Source of the DNA: Bdellovibrionales bacterium
GTDB lineage: Bacteria; Bdellovibrionota; Bdellovibrionia; Bdellovibrionales; UBA1609
Length of the DNA stretch: 64,000 nucleotides
Reading direction: 5' to 3'
NCBI GenBank assembly: GCA_016714165.1
Contig: JADJNU010000002.1
Span: forward strand, 186,001-250,000
A model generated the notes under the pieces. The model was given only the letters and a program-made list of their open reading frames with translations, was not told where the DNA came from and did not search any database. Positions 1 through 8,496 of this stretch are shown here, one piece after another; the stretch's first letter is position 1, and every line of letters starts with the position of its first letter. The position numbers and the translations under genes are program-made.

Positions 1-446
1 AGAGAGGAAACAATCTGCCTTAATCCAGAATCAACTCGTAAAATTGCTGGGAGTTCGAAACCTTCAAACTGAAGACCGCAAGTCCGGTCCTTCGCCTGAT
101 CGATCATAAGCCTCTCCCATTCTCTCACCAAAACTGACAATAGATCTGTTTTGATCAAAGGCATGTCTACTGGAATAACAAGAATCCAAGTTTCTCCCTC
201 GTCTCTTAGCCTCTCCAAGATTGAATAAAGCCCCCCCAAGGGTCCCAGCTCCGCAATTAAATCGGGACAGGAACCAGGCCCCAGAGAGCTCCCACTGATC
301 AAAACTCTCTCAGTTCCAACGACTTCAGACAAGACTCTCTTCGACCGGTCCAAGAGCGTCTCTCCCTGCCACCTCAAATTTTTCTTATCTTGCCCCATAC
401 GTGAGGACTTGCCGCCGGCCAGAACAACGCCCCAACCCATCATCAT
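1..446 (-). CDS. mobA: Molybdenum cofactor guanylyltransferase MobA (3' end cut by window edge)
   Basis: Not closed in the window; I translated it by hand. MobA attaches GMP to molybdopterin to make the MGD form used by DMSO-reductase-family enzymes, in the cytoplasm. The N-terminus carries the nucleotide-binding signature LAGGKSSRMGQDK, followed by a GPLGGLYSIL segment and VIPVDMPLI, the order seen in the MobA family. The start at 446 overlaps the moaE stop as ATGA, which implies translational coupling; ATGs at 443 and 440 are alternatives. It is the most distal Moco gene visible in the minus-strand operon. An MGD-maturing enzyme fits the molybdoenzyme encoded upstream. The reading frame is open to base 1, so about 148 residues are visible and the C-terminus is missing. 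Confidence 0.9.
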   Translation of the reverse strand, partial: MMMGWGVVLAGGKSSRMGQDKKNLRWQGETLLDRSKRVLSEVVGTERVLISGSSLGPGSCPDLIAELGPLGGLYSILERLRDEGETWILVIPVDMPLIKTDLLSVLVREWERLMIDQAKDRTCGLQFEGFELPAILRVDSGLRQIVSS

Positions 447-928
447 CGAAGGTCTAGCGCTCGACTGTGTCCGTGGGTACGCTGGCACAAGGCGTGACCC
501 TTCAACCATTCTGTTTCACCATTTTCATAAAATTCCTTTTTCCATATTGGAGCTCGGTGCTTGATATTCTCAATAACATAACGGGAAGCTTGATAAGACT
601 CATCGCGGTGTCGCGAACTCACACCGATTCCAACACTGGTATCTCCGCAAAGCAATTTTCCCACACGATGCACAATATAAATACGAAGCTCGTCTCCCCA
701 CTTCAGGCGCGCCTCTCCCGCAATTTCCCGAAAAACCTGCTCAGCGAGTGGTTCAAATGCATCATAACTAACTGCAACGACATTTTTCCCACCGTTAAAA
801 TCCCGAACAGCACCAAAAAAGAAATTCATTCCCCCATGCTGAGGTGTCTTTACAAAGTGAAAGACTTCGCCTTCACAAATTGCCCCTTCTGTAATCTTAC
901 ATAAAATAGGCTCAGACATCATTATCAT
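443..928 (-). CDS. moaE: Molybdopterin synthase large subunit MoaE
   Basis: MoaE is the catalytic subunit of molybdopterin synthase; with MoaD it inserts the dithiolene sulfurs into cyclic pyranopterin monophosphate. Visible family features are the GAVRDFNGGKNV block near the N-terminus, VGKLLCGDTSV, the SSRHRDE block and the C-terminal APIWKKEFYENGETEW with its conserved lysines. The frame is open back to 985, but I place the start at 928 because GGAGG at 934-938 lies 5 bases upstream, and that start falls just inside the end of moaD. ATGs at 922 and 919 are alternatives. About 161 residues, normal for the family. It sits between moaD and mobA in one transcript. Confidence 0.93.
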   Translation of the reverse strand: MIMMSEPILCKITEGAICEGEVFHFVKTPQHGGMNFFFGAVRDFNGGKNVVAVSYDAFEPLAEQVFREIAGEARLKWGDELRIYIVHRVGKLLCGDTSVGIGVSSRHRDESYQASRYVIENIKHRAPIWKKEFYENGETEWLKGHALCQRTHGHSRALDLR

Positions 929-929
929 T

Positions 930-1196
930 CTAGCCTCCACACACTGGAGGCAAAATCGCCAAAGTACAAGACTGAGTGATTTCATCCTGATCCTTTAGAA
1001 TCTCTCTTTCATTAGCGAGCGCAGATTCAAAAACCAAGTCAGGCTCACCCAGATCAGGCTTTATTTTCTTCAGGTGCCCGGCAATGATCTGCTTCAATGC
1101 CAAAACACTACATTTTGATAACAGCTCTATGTTGATGATCGGCTGATCACTGTATTTTCGAAAAAATCCAAATAATCGAAGATCGATCGAGATCAT
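930..1196 (-). CDS. moaD: Molybdopterin synthase sulfur carrier MoaD
   Basis: An 88-residue ubiquitin-like protein ending in the diagnostic Gly-Gly (ILPPVCGG), the tail that is adenylated and thiocarboxylated to carry sulfur to MoaE. Small size, the beta-grasp-like N-terminus (IDLRLFGFFRKY) and position directly before moaE support the call. The start overlaps the moeA stop as ATGA (1193-1196), so the two are probably coupled. No MoeB-type activating enzyme is visible in the window, so it must be encoded elsewhere. Confidence 0.92.
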   Translation of the reverse strand: MISIDLRLFGFFRKYSDQPIINIELLSKCSVLALKQIIAGHLKKIKPDLGEPDLVFESALANEREILKDQDEITQSCTLAILPPVCGG

Positions 1197-2467
1197 GACA
1201 AGATTCCCTTCCTAAATGAATAATCCAGCGAAAAAATTTGTACCCGAGTCCCACCCAAAAGTGAAGACCCTTCCTCAGGAAGCACCACCCAGCAGTTAGC
1301 AGAAAGGAGACTACTCACAACGTAAGAGGCTTGCCCTTCCAAAATCTCTACCTGAATTTTGTTATCAGAAGTAAGGTAAGCACGCCCCTTGTAAAAACAT
1401 CTCAATCCCTCTGGCTTTTTTGCATCCCTCTCTAAGCTTGCTTCCACTCCTCTGTCCATACCCAATCCAAGACGAGCACGAAGATAAGGCGCAACAAAAA
1501 AGCGAAAACCCACAACTGTAGAAACTGGATTTCCGGGCAATCCAAAGAATGCTGCCTTCTCGTCTGGAAATTCAGCAAAGCATATCGGCTTTCCGGGTCG
1601 AATCGCAGCCTTGTGAAAATGAACTCTTGCCCCCACTTCTCTGAGCGCTTCGACCACAAAATCATGTTTACCCTTTGAAACGGCTCCCGTGCTGAGAAAT
1701 AAGTCTACACCCTCCTGCAGACCCTGTCTCAATAGGGACTTGAATGTTTCAGGTTCATCATCGGCCACAATTCCCAGGTCCATCCCTTCACAACCCAATT
1801 CCTTCAATGCCTCCATGAGCAAAGGACCGGATGAATTCCATATTTGAGCAGAATTTGTGCGCTCCTGGCCAATCTCTATCAATTCTTTGCCCGTCGCCAG
1901 AACTGCGACCTTGAGGGGTTTCCTTGTCCAAACTTTATCTATGCCCAAACTGGAAAAGGCCATGAGATGATGGGCACCGATGAATTCTCCTTTTTGAGCG
2001 ATCTTGCCGCCCGCTCGAAAATCACTCCCCTGCAAACGAATATTTTCCAAGTGACGGATCGGCCTTTGGAGAACAATTTCCTTTTCGCCGTTTCTGACAA
2101 GAACCTCAACATCCTCAATTCTCACCACACAATCAAATTTCCCTTTAGGCAAAGGCGCCCCAGTCATGATTTCAATAGATGCCATTTGATCAATTTGAGA
2201 ATTTAGTTCGAGGACATCTCCTGCCGCTAAAAAAGTGGATACGGGAAAGCGAAGAGGATTGCTCTTGGAGGCCCCCTGAGTCTCCTTTGAGGCTAAGGCA
2301 AATCCATCCATTGCAGAATTATCAAAAAGTGGCACATCTTCAAATCCCACTACCTCCCGACTCAAAACTCTCCCCGCGGCCAATCGAAGTGAGCACTCAT
2401 CCTCCTCTGAGGGAGATTGAAATGCAATTTCCTCTAAAACAGCGACGGCTTCATTGTAAGGTATCAT
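1193..2467 (-). CDS. moeA: Molybdopterin molybdenumtransferase MoeA
   Basis: MoeA inserts molybdate into adenylated molybdopterin. The 424-residue length matches the family. The N-terminal part has FDNSAMDGFA, the conserved PLFDNSAMDGFA motif; the centre has IEIMTGAPLP and VAVLATGKEL; later LSTGAVSKGKHDFV and FFGLPGNPVST mark the MoaB-like catalytic domain; the C-terminal beta-barrel domain follows. Its partner, the MogA adenylyltransferase activity, is encoded two genes upstream as the second half of a MoaC fusion. It starts one base after the end of the MOT1-like transporter gene, so transport and insertion are co-transcribed. Confidence 0.95.
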   Translation of the reverse strand: MIPYNEAVAVLEEIAFQSPSEEDECSLRLAAGRVLSREVVGFEDVPLFDNSAMDGFALASKETQGASKSNPLRFPVSTFLAAGDVLELNSQIDQMASIEIMTGAPLPKGKFDCVVRIEDVEVLVRNGEKEIVLQRPIRHLENIRLQGSDFRAGGKIAQKGEFIGAHHLMAFSSLGIDKVWTRKPLKVAVLATGKELIEIGQERTNSAQIWNSSGPLLMEALKELGCEGMDLGIVADDEPETFKSLLRQGLQEGVDLFLSTGAVSKGKHDFVVEALREVGARVHFHKAAIRPGKPICFAEFPDEKAAFFGLPGNPVSTVVGFRFFVAPYLRARLGLGMDRGVEASLERDAKKPEGLRCFYKGRAYLTSDNKIQVEILEGQASYVVSSLLSANCWVVLPEEGSSLLGGTRVQIFSLDYSFRKGILS

Positions 2468-2468
2468 T

Positions 2469-3626
2469 CTATTTCCAATTCTGTTGGGAAGGCGATTTCT
2501 CTCCGAAAAATCCTAAAATGAACTCTACTGCTTCCAAAAATAGAGCTCCCACCAAGACCCATAATAAATTTTGTGTAAAGAACGCTAAAAAAAAGGCAAG
2601 GCCAAGTCGCAAACGACCCGAATTGACTAATGCCGTCTCACGAACCAGTGAAAAATGATGAACCCCAGTTGCAAACAACAAAGAAGCTACCAAAACCACC
2701 GGGACCTCAAGATTTGCAGATCCCAAGACCCAGGATTGGGCCGCAAGCAGAAGCAAAAAACCACCGATCACTAAGTTAGACCACCACTTGGATGAGCCTC
2801 CCTTCACGTGCGCCGTCAATCCTCCGCTTCCGTGACAAAAGGGAAGCCCCCCAACTGCCGCGACAAGAATATTTCCAATCCCAATAAAACCAAGCAGTGA
2901 GTGCAGGGTCACTCGGCCTGAACTCTGAGGAAAATAAACTTTTGCAGCAGCCCTGGTTCCAAGAACGGAGTTCATAAATGTTAAGGCAACTTGCGGAAGT
3001 ACCAATCCTAAAACAATCAAGGGACGCAGCTCATCCGTATTTTTTTGCAAACTCACATTCAAGGAATTACCATGAATAATACTGTGTGCCCCCACATAGA
3101 CCATGCCTGCCACAGCAAAAAGACCCATCAACGGAAGCCCTCTCCATTCGGGCAAGAACAAAAAAAGCGCGCCCAAAACAAATGCGCAAACCACAACAAA
3201 TTCAGTTCCGGATCCCAAGGTTCTCCAAGCCTGGATCAAGAGCAGGACTCCAAGCCCCAGCTGAACCTGATGAACGATCCGAATGGGCACACGCTCCATA
3301 AGGAAATCAAAGTGACACAAGTTAAGCAAAAGGCAAATGATGCCCAAGAAAGCTGCACTCACCCTTATCTCTGAGCCCGTGGCACCCACTGCGAGTGCCG
3401 CAATCGCTATGGATTTGAGGGGTTGAACTGGCATCGGAATGCGAAAAAAATATCCCGCAAAAATGTAAGTCAAGCCTGCGCTCAAGAAAAGCATGAAAGG
3501 GGAGAGAGTTCCCTTCGCTCCCAAGAGCACAAGCAAAGGAAAGAGGACGGCCGAATCCGCAAAGGAGCCAAAAATATTACGAGTCACTAAATTTCGAAAA
3601 TTAAATTGTCCGGTTCTCTCGAACAT
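2469..3626 (-). CDS. MOT1-type molybdate/sulfate transporter
   Basis: A polytopic inner-membrane protein of about 385 residues with roughly ten hydrophobic segments. Two signatures point to the MOT1 branch of the SulP superfamily (PF16983-type): the early IPMPVQPLKSIAIAAL block and the later GGLPFCHGSGGLTAHVKGG block. Position inside a Moco operon makes molybdate the likely substrate; that is inference. I chose ATG 3626 over GTG 3635 because an AGGTGG-like ribosome site precedes it at good spacing. The start overlaps the end of the moaC-mogA gene by 26 bases. No modABC genes are visible, so this may be the operon's molybdate importer. Confidence 0.85.
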   Translation of the reverse strand: MFERTGQFNFRNLVTRNIFGSFADSAVLFPLLVLLGAKGTLSPFMLFLSAGLTYIFAGYFFRIPMPVQPLKSIAIAALAVGATGSEIRVSAAFLGIICLLLNLCHFDFLMERVPIRIVHQVQLGLGVLLLIQAWRTLGSGTEFVVVCAFVLGALFLFLPEWRGLPLMGLFAVAGMVYVGAHSIIHGNSLNVSLQKNTDELRPLIVLGLVLPQVALTFMNSVLGTRAAAKVYFPQSSGRVTLHSLLGFIGIGNILVAAVGGLPFCHGSGGLTAHVKGGSSKWWSNLVIGGFLLLLAAQSWVLGSANLEVPVVLVASLLFATGVHHFSLVRETALVNSGRLRLGLAFFLAFFTQNLLWVLVGALFLEAVEFILGFFGEKSPSQQNWK

Positions 3627-4674
3627 GATCTCCACCTTTTTGAATGTGAATCATATGCGCCAAAAGTGGAGCGAGAGCATCCAATCCCTCTCGAACGGCT
3701 TTTGGACTTCCTGGAAGAGCGATGACAATTGAATCTCGAATTTGTAAACCCAGCGAGCGACTCATCCAAGACATGACAGTCTTCAGAGAGCCCGATGAGC
3801 GCAACAATTCTCCCACTCCAGAAATCTCTCTACCCCGAAAACGATCCTTCAATCGAAGCAAAGCATCAGGAGTCACATCTCTCGGCGCGAGCCCCGTTCC
3901 TCCACTGCTGATAATCAATTCAGGACGTTCATTTATCATCCAATTCTCAATGATCGCTTCAATTTCACCGACATCATCTGGAACGATCGAGCAATCCAAA
4001 ATTTCTGCTCCTCTTGTGCCAAACCAATCCTGCATCGCTGGACCAGACTTGTCCTCGGCTTCTCCCCGTGAGCAACGATCACTGACTGTCAGTAAACACA
4101 CACTCAATTGACCAAGATCTTGAGAGGGAGAGGAGAGTGAAGTGGGAGGAATAACTGCGGTCGATTGGGAAATCTCAGGTATGTCCCGGGACTGATTGCG
4201 ATGAGGGTTTTCCCACAATCCCGATTTTCCTCCTTCCTTTAATTCCAATTGAATATTCCCGATACGAAGGACGGGATCAATGACTTTGGTTAAATCATAA
4301 ATACATAAGAGCGCCGTACTCACACCCGTGAGCGCCTCCATCTCCACACCCGTTTTTCCCGTGGTAATGGCCTCACAAAAAACAGTGATCGAGTCCTCTT
4401 TAAGCTCAGTCCAAACCCGAACGGAATGAAGTGGCAAAGGATGGCAAAGCGGCAAAAGAGAGGAGGTATTTTTTGCTGCCTGAATGCCCGCGACCTCAGC
4501 CAAGGCGATGGCATCTCCCTTTGGAATTTTCCTTTCAACAATTTGTCGAATGGTTTCTTTGCACGCAAAAAAATGGCCACTCGCCAGCGCACGTCGACGA
4601 GTATCCACTTTCTGTCCCACATCAATCATTTTGAAATTAGCCACCAATTGAGGCGAGGTTCCATGTATTTCCAT
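3601..4674 (-). CDS. MoaC-MogA fusion: cPMP synthase plus molybdopterin adenylyltransferase
   Basis: One 357-residue frame holds two Moco enzymes. Residues about 1-155 are MoaC, which with MoaA converts GTP to cyclic pyranopterin monophosphate: MIDVGQKVDTRRRA, SLLPLCHPLPL and GKTGVEMEALTGVSTALLCI are visible. Residues about 190-345 are a MoaB/MogA domain: LLTVSDRCSRGEAEDKSG, then ISSGGTGLAPRDVTPDA and ALPGSPKAVREG. The linker is polar and serine-rich. Start 4674 has an AGGG-type site and overlaps moaA by 38 bases; an internal ATG at 4629 would avoid the overlap but lose only residues before the first MoaC motif. Such fusions are known in some bacteria; the product acts at an early and a late step, so it would not channel directly. 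Confidence 0.93.
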   Translation of the reverse strand: MEIHGTSPQLVANFKMIDVGQKVDTRRRALASGHFFACKETIRQIVERKIPKGDAIALAEVAGIQAAKNTSSLLPLCHPLPLHSVRVWTELKEDSITVFCEAITTGKTGVEMEALTGVSTALLCIYDLTKVIDPVLRIGNIQLELKEGGKSGLWENPHRNQSRDIPEISQSTAVIPPTSLSSPSQDLGQLSVCLLTVSDRCSRGEAEDKSGPAMQDWFGTRGAEILDCSIVPDDVGEIEAIIENWMINERPELIISSGGTGLAPRDVTPDALLRLKDRFRGREISGVGELLRSSGSLKTVMSWMSRSLGLQIRDSIVIALPGSPKAVREGLDALAPLLAHMIHIQKGGDHVRENRTI

Positions 4675-5629
4675 ATTTTCCCTGCTCTAAAAAATGAGAA
4701 GAAGGTTTCTTTTGAATCACGGACCTCACTGCCTCTGCCACAAGATTTGCAGAGCCGTCTTGATTCAAGTAGGGCCGAAGTGAATAATCACTTTCGCCGA
4801 AAAGACACAATCGCAAACCCCCGCGGGACGAGACCCGCAGTCGATTGCAAGTATTGCAAAAATCCTTAGAGTAAGGAGCGATCAAACCAATGCGACCCAG
4901 ATAATCTGGATGACAAAATTCAACAGCAGGTCCCGCCAAACTCCTGCGCTCGACGGCTTTCCAGCCACTTTGGTCCAAGATCAACTGCAGCTCCGATCCG
5001 CTAAAATGCCTTTTCTCAAACAATTCAAGATTGCGACCTGTGCGCATCAGCTCAATGAATCGAACAGAAATGGGTCTCGTCCTGACCCATTCAATAAAAG
5101 CCGAAATATCCAACTCGGTAATTCCCCGAAGCATCACCGCGTTGACTTTGATCGAATCATATCCGCTCTCAAGAGCTGACTCGATTCCTTTCATCACTGA
5201 ATCAAAACGCCCACTGCCCGTCACCGCTCTGAAACGAAGTGGATCCAAGCTATCAAGACTCACATTTAGCGCATTGACCCCAGCCTCACGAAGCGGTCGC
5301 GCCAGTTTGTCAAGATTGTGACCATTCGTGGAGAGAGCCAAAATTTTTAAATTGGACAGATCAGAAACAGCAGACACGATTTCGATAAGGTCTTTTCGAA
5401 GAGTTGGTTCGCCACCCGTCAGGCGGATTTTTTCAAAACCCAAGAGATTAAAACCTTCACAGAGATTTCGAATCTCTCTGACTGTCATCTCATCTTCGCG
5501 AATCTCATGGGACTTCTGGTATCCATCAGGCAAACAATATGTGCAGCGAAAATTACATATGTCCGTGACCGAAAGTCGCAAATACCGAAACTGTCTAGAA
5601 AATGAATCCGTTACCCGTAACTTTTCCAT
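4637..5629 (-). CDS. moaA: GTP 3',8-cyclase MoaA
   Basis: Radical-SAM enzyme that starts Moco synthesis by cyclising GTP. The N-terminal cluster motif CNFRCTYC (CxxxCxxC) follows FRYLRLSVTD; LTGGEPTLRKD and LSTNGHNL are the SAM-binding glycine motif and next strand. The C-terminal second 4Fe-4S cluster is visible as CNTCNRLRVSSRGGLRLC (CxxC then C thirteen residues on). The protein ends in Gly-Gly (ASIGG), the tail needed for activity in this family. Length 330 is typical. It heads the Moco half of the operon, 140 bases after the chaperone gene, and that gap holds a possible structured leader. Confidence 0.96.
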   Translation of the reverse strand: MEKLRVTDSFSRQFRYLRLSVTDICNFRCTYCLPDGYQKSHEIREDEMTVREIRNLCEGFNLLGFEKIRLTGGEPTLRKDLIEIVSAVSDLSNLKILALSTNGHNLDKLARPLREAGVNALNVSLDSLDPLRFRAVTGSGRFDSVMKGIESALESGYDSIKVNAVMLRGITELDISAFIEWVRTRPISVRFIELMRTGRNLELFEKRHFSGSELQLILDQSGWKAVERRSLAGPAVEFCHPDYLGRIGLIAPYSKDFCNTCNRLRVSSRGGLRLCLFGESDYSLRPYLNQDGSANLVAEAVRSVIQKKPSSHFLEQGKYGNTWNLASIGG

Positions 5630-5652
5630 ATCCCCTTTCCAAACAAGGGAGG

Positions 5653-5733
5653 CCTAAAGGTTTCCCACTTAGACCCCGGTCCGATTCTGTTGCTTCGGAC
5701 GATTCAGCCACCCTGCCAAATGATCGGTTTAGG
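5653..5733 (-). ncRNA. Candidate structured RNA leader upstream of moaA
   Basis: The 140-base gap between the chaperone gene and moaA contains paired segments when read on the minus strand. CCTAAA (5728-5733) can pair with TTTAGG (5653-5658) to close a domain of about 80 bases, and inside it GTCCGA (5695-5700) pairs with TCGGAC (5679-5684) around a 10-base loop. Moco-sensing riboswitches are known upstream of moaA in other proteobacteria, so a regulatory RNA is plausible, but I cannot match the Moco consensus by eye. No clear intrinsic terminator is seen. It could equally be a plain processing hairpin. Confidence 0.3.
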
Positions 5734-5769
5734 TGAAAGAATTCGGAGAACTCGTTATTCTATTTTGCT

Positions 5770-6465
5770 CTACTTAGCACAGCCCGCTTCAACTCCGCAA
5801 GTCACTTCGGCGTCACCCTGCTCCCCTTCAATCCAAGTCGCCTTCTCTGGGGAAACTCCAAGGTCCGAGCATTCGGTCCGCAGCAATTGATCACAAAATC
5901 GAAAAATCTCTCCGTATGTTTCGCTCTCGCTAACGCCGGGTCGCTCCAAAATCGAGGGAACAAACCTGCCCACATGATCACGCAAAAACTTCTTGCGAGC
6001 CGAAGAAACAATTTCGACTCCTTCGCTGTCGCCAATTTCCTCAAGACTACTTTGCTTCATGAGTAGGAGAGCGTAGAACTCCAGCTCCACAGAAATATGA
6101 TCAGCCATTTCTCTCAGACAGTCTTCACCACCCAACTCAAATCCAAAGGCATGGTAAAAGCCAGATATGGCCGCCAACTCATTGGCCTTAAAAAGAGCTC
6201 GCTGTCTCCCATACTCAGTCTCATAAAGAGGTGCAATGCCTCGACCACTATCAAACAGGGCCAAATACTCCGAACGAAGATCATCTATTTTCTCCTCGCT
6301 CTGCATAATATCACATACTCGCTGTCGCAAGAGACTTGTTACAATCTCAGGCTCTTGATCCAAAACAAGCCCAACATCCTGAGCAAAGCCGTCGTCTGGA
6401 TAAGAGGTCAATAAAGAGGCGAGAACAAACTCGGATATTCTCAATGTGTTTTCATTGTTATTCAT
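5770..6465 (-). CDS. TorD/DmsD-family chaperone for the molybdoenzyme (delta subunit)
   Basis: A 231-residue all-helical protein of the TorD/DmsD/NarJ chaperone superfamily, which binds the apo-catalytic subunit and its Tat leader until cofactor is inserted. Visible hallmarks are LTSYPDD near the N-terminus, PLYETEYGRQRALFKANELA in the centre, FYHAFGFEL, and ADHISVELEFYALLL. The YETEYG motif and gene order alpha-beta-gamma-delta resemble the SerD/DdhD/EbdD chaperones of type II enzymes. It follows the gamma gene by three bases. It is not part of the mature enzyme in known relatives. Confidence 0.85.
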   Translation of the reverse strand: MNNNENTLRISEFVLASLLTSYPDDGFAQDVGLVLDQEPEIVTSLLRQRVCDIMQSEEKIDDLRSEYLALFDSGRGIAPLYETEYGRQRALFKANELAAISGFYHAFGFELGGEDCLREMADHISVELEFYALLLMKQSSLEEIGDSEGVEIVSSARKKFLRDHVGRFVPSILERPGVSESETYGEIFRFCDQLLRTECSDLGVSPEKATWIEGEQGDAEVTCGVEAGCAK

Positions 6466-6468
6466 TTT

Positions 6469-7323
6469 CTATTTCTCAATCCTTAGAGGAGTCCATGACA
6501 TGGTGACAGACTTTCTCGACCCGACTTCACCGTGACCACCCTCCCAAACAGCAAAAGCGACATTGCTGTCGCTTCCAGCACTTAGTTTCGAGCCAACCTC
6601 AGCTGTCATTTGCCTTCCGAGCACCAGCGTCCATTCTCCATTTTTCCACTCACCCTTCGCATAGGAATGCGGGCTTTCGATCACGGCGCTCGTACCAAAC
6701 CCCTCAGCAAAGATCTCATCGACCGAATTTTTTCTGTAAGACTGAGGATTTCCAGCTGCCCGACCGTACGAAAACTGTTCTCGCTTTGCATCGGTAACAT
6801 CTTTGAGAGATCCCATGTCTTTAAACTCCATGGGATAAATATCAACATTCATGTTGGGATAAATGTCTTTCATCTCTTTCTTTCCATGCTCTTGATCATA
6901 CTGATACTGAGCACGCCAATGAAAAATATGAACTGGGTTGTCCTTGGTTCCCATAAAAATCGGCGGTGGAGGCCCCTCATTGCCGGGAAACTGAATGGCG
7001 AGACCATCAGAAAACTCCATTGTCTTTCCCCCCTCGTCTCGCTGTTTGTCTGCCCAACGCAAGCGAAAAGAAATCCATTTCCCATCATGAATGGCCTGAA
7101 CCCTCAGCGATGGAGTGCTTGTTGTCTTTGGTCTCGGAGCAACCATAGGCTGAGCCATCAAGGACACTTCCTCTTGTTTTGCATCCTTCCAAATGGAATC
7201 GTCCTGAAAAATTTTTGACAGATCTGTCTTCACGTTTTTTACCAAAATATCTGCTCCGGAAGATCCAACAAAGAAACCACAACACATAGTAAATGCAATC
7301 GCTCTCACCATAGATTTTTTCAT
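6469..7323 (-). CDS. Periplasmic heme-b gamma subunit, ethylbenzene dehydrogenase type
   Basis: An exported protein of about 284 residues with a signal peptide (MKKSMVRAIAFTMCCGFF then GSSGADI). It resembles the gamma subunit of type II DMSO-reductase-family enzymes (EbdC/DdhC/SerC; PF09459), a beta-sandwich that holds one heme b and passes electrons between the beta subunit and a periplasmic carrier. FRLRWADKQRD, DGLAIQFPGNEGPPPPIFMG and the following NPVHIFHWRAQ match the conserved region that includes the Met heme ligand; a C-terminal GRQMTAEVGSK segment may supply the other ligand. I prefer ATG 7323 over GTG 7332 because AGGTG lies seven bases before it. Confidence 0.85.
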   Translation of the reverse strand: MKKSMVRAIAFTMCCGFFVGSSGADILVKNVKTDLSKIFQDDSIWKDAKQEEVSLMAQPMVAPRPKTTSTPSLRVQAIHDGKWISFRLRWADKQRDEGGKTMEFSDGLAIQFPGNEGPPPPIFMGTKDNPVHIFHWRAQYQYDQEHGKKEMKDIYPNMNVDIYPMEFKDMGSLKDVTDAKREQFSYGRAAGNPQSYRKNSVDEIFAEGFGTSAVIESPHSYAKGEWKNGEWTLVLGRQMTAEVGSKLSAGSDSNVAFAVWEGGHGEVGSRKSVTMSWTPLRIEK

Positions 7324-7346
7324 TCCATTCACCTTTCGTCTTCGAC

Positions 7347-8477
7347 CTAAGGAGTATTTCCTCGAATTAATCCCCTAGCTTCATCAAACGCCGGACGCTC
7401 AATTAAAGCCTCATTAACTGGAACGCTCACAATCTTATCGCCTTTCTCGTCATAACCGGTCGCCCATCCTTTTACGACGTCAAAGCGATGAAGTATGCGA
7501 TCACTGCTACCCATCAGCACCAAAAGCCCTTGAGCAACAGGATCTTCTCTCAAGGACTGATAGTTGTTAATTGCCGTTTCTACATTTGGTCCAAACATTT
7601 GAGTTAAATAATTTCGATCGGCGTGAATGGGCGGAATATAGTAAATATTTGGTTCAAGTCCCAACTGAGGGTAATACGGCAAAGCGATGCCCTTCTTATG
7701 AACCAAATAATCGACCGGGTTATCGTCTCGAGCTTTCCAAGGAGGATTTATAAAACCCATAATCCGAATTTTACCAATGCAATTTTGCACACACATCGGT
7801 TGATAACCTTGCTCAACAGCAGGATAACAGCCAACGCACTTTTCACTGACCCGCGTGTAGGTGTTGTACATTGACTTCTTGTAAGGGCAGGCCCTCACGC
7901 ATTCGCCGTAGCCTTTGCATCTGGACTGATCGATAAGCACAATGCCATCTTCTTCCCGCTTGTAAATCGCTTTTCTGGGACAGGCCGCCAAACAAGCCGG
8001 ATAGGTACAATGAGCACAGGTCCGGGGGAGATAAAAGAACCATTTGTTGTGAGGCATTGAAATATGATCCCCGCCGACAACTGTTCCAGCGCAATCATCT
8101 TCGCCCATATTCGGATACATCCAATCTTCATCCTTTGGGGCAAAGTGAGCGGCGACTTCTTCAGGTTGTGCCGCCTCAAAAATAGTCTTTCCGTAGTAGG
8201 GTTCTTTCTTTTTCCATTCCTGTTGCCCGAGCTGCTCTAAAACCCGAACATCCCATGCCAATGGATAGGACCCGTAAGGCTTTGTCTCCACGTTGTTCCA
8301 AAACATATATTCCTGACCCTTGCCGCTCGTCCAGGTTGTCTTGCAAGCGAGGGAACAAGTCTGACAGGCAATACATTTGTTCAAGTCGAAAACGATGGAC
8401 CACTGACGCTTTGGACGGTGTTCCTCGTAAGGATATTCCATTTCTCGATTAATTTGCCAGTTCTTCACCTTTGCCAT
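7347..8477 (-). CDS. Fe-S beta subunit of type II molybdoenzyme (NarH/EbdB-like)
   Basis: A 376-residue ferredoxin-like electron-transfer subunit. Four cysteine clusters are visible in order: CIACQTCSLAC near residue 35, CAHCTYPACLAACP near 155, CKGYGECVRACP near 188, and CVGCYPAVEQGYQPMC then CIGK near 215-232. This is the NarH/DmsB-type arrangement; family members carry three 4Fe-4S and one 3Fe-4S centre. It has no export signal of its own and in relatives is carried across the membrane with the Tat-tagged alpha subunit. It lies between alpha and gamma with short gaps, as expected for one complex. Confidence 0.93.
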   Translation of the reverse strand: MAKVKNWQINREMEYPYEEHRPKRQWSIVFDLNKCIACQTCSLACKTTWTSGKGQEYMFWNNVETKPYGSYPLAWDVRVLEQLGQQEWKKKEPYYGKTIFEAAQPEEVAAHFAPKDEDWMYPNMGEDDCAGTVVGGDHISMPHNKWFFYLPRTCAHCTYPACLAACPRKAIYKREEDGIVLIDQSRCKGYGECVRACPYKKSMYNTYTRVSEKCVGCYPAVEQGYQPMCVQNCIGKIRIMGFINPPWKARDDNPVDYLVHKKGIALPYYPQLGLEPNIYYIPPIHADRNYLTQMFGPNVETAINNYQSLREDPVAQGLLVLMGSSDRILHRFDVVKGWATGYDEKGDKIVSVPVNEALIERPAFDEARGLIRGNTP

Positions 8478-8496
8478 GATTATCTCCCACTCTTAC

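Noticed and set aside
467..904. 145-residue plus-strand frame opposite moaE
   Set aside because: It is antisense to a clear moaE and shows no independent signal or motif.
5653..5733. tRNA-Ser-like text (GGTGGCTGAATCGTCCGAAGCA) on the minus strand
   Set aside because: No matching 3' acceptor or T arm is present, so no tRNA folds.
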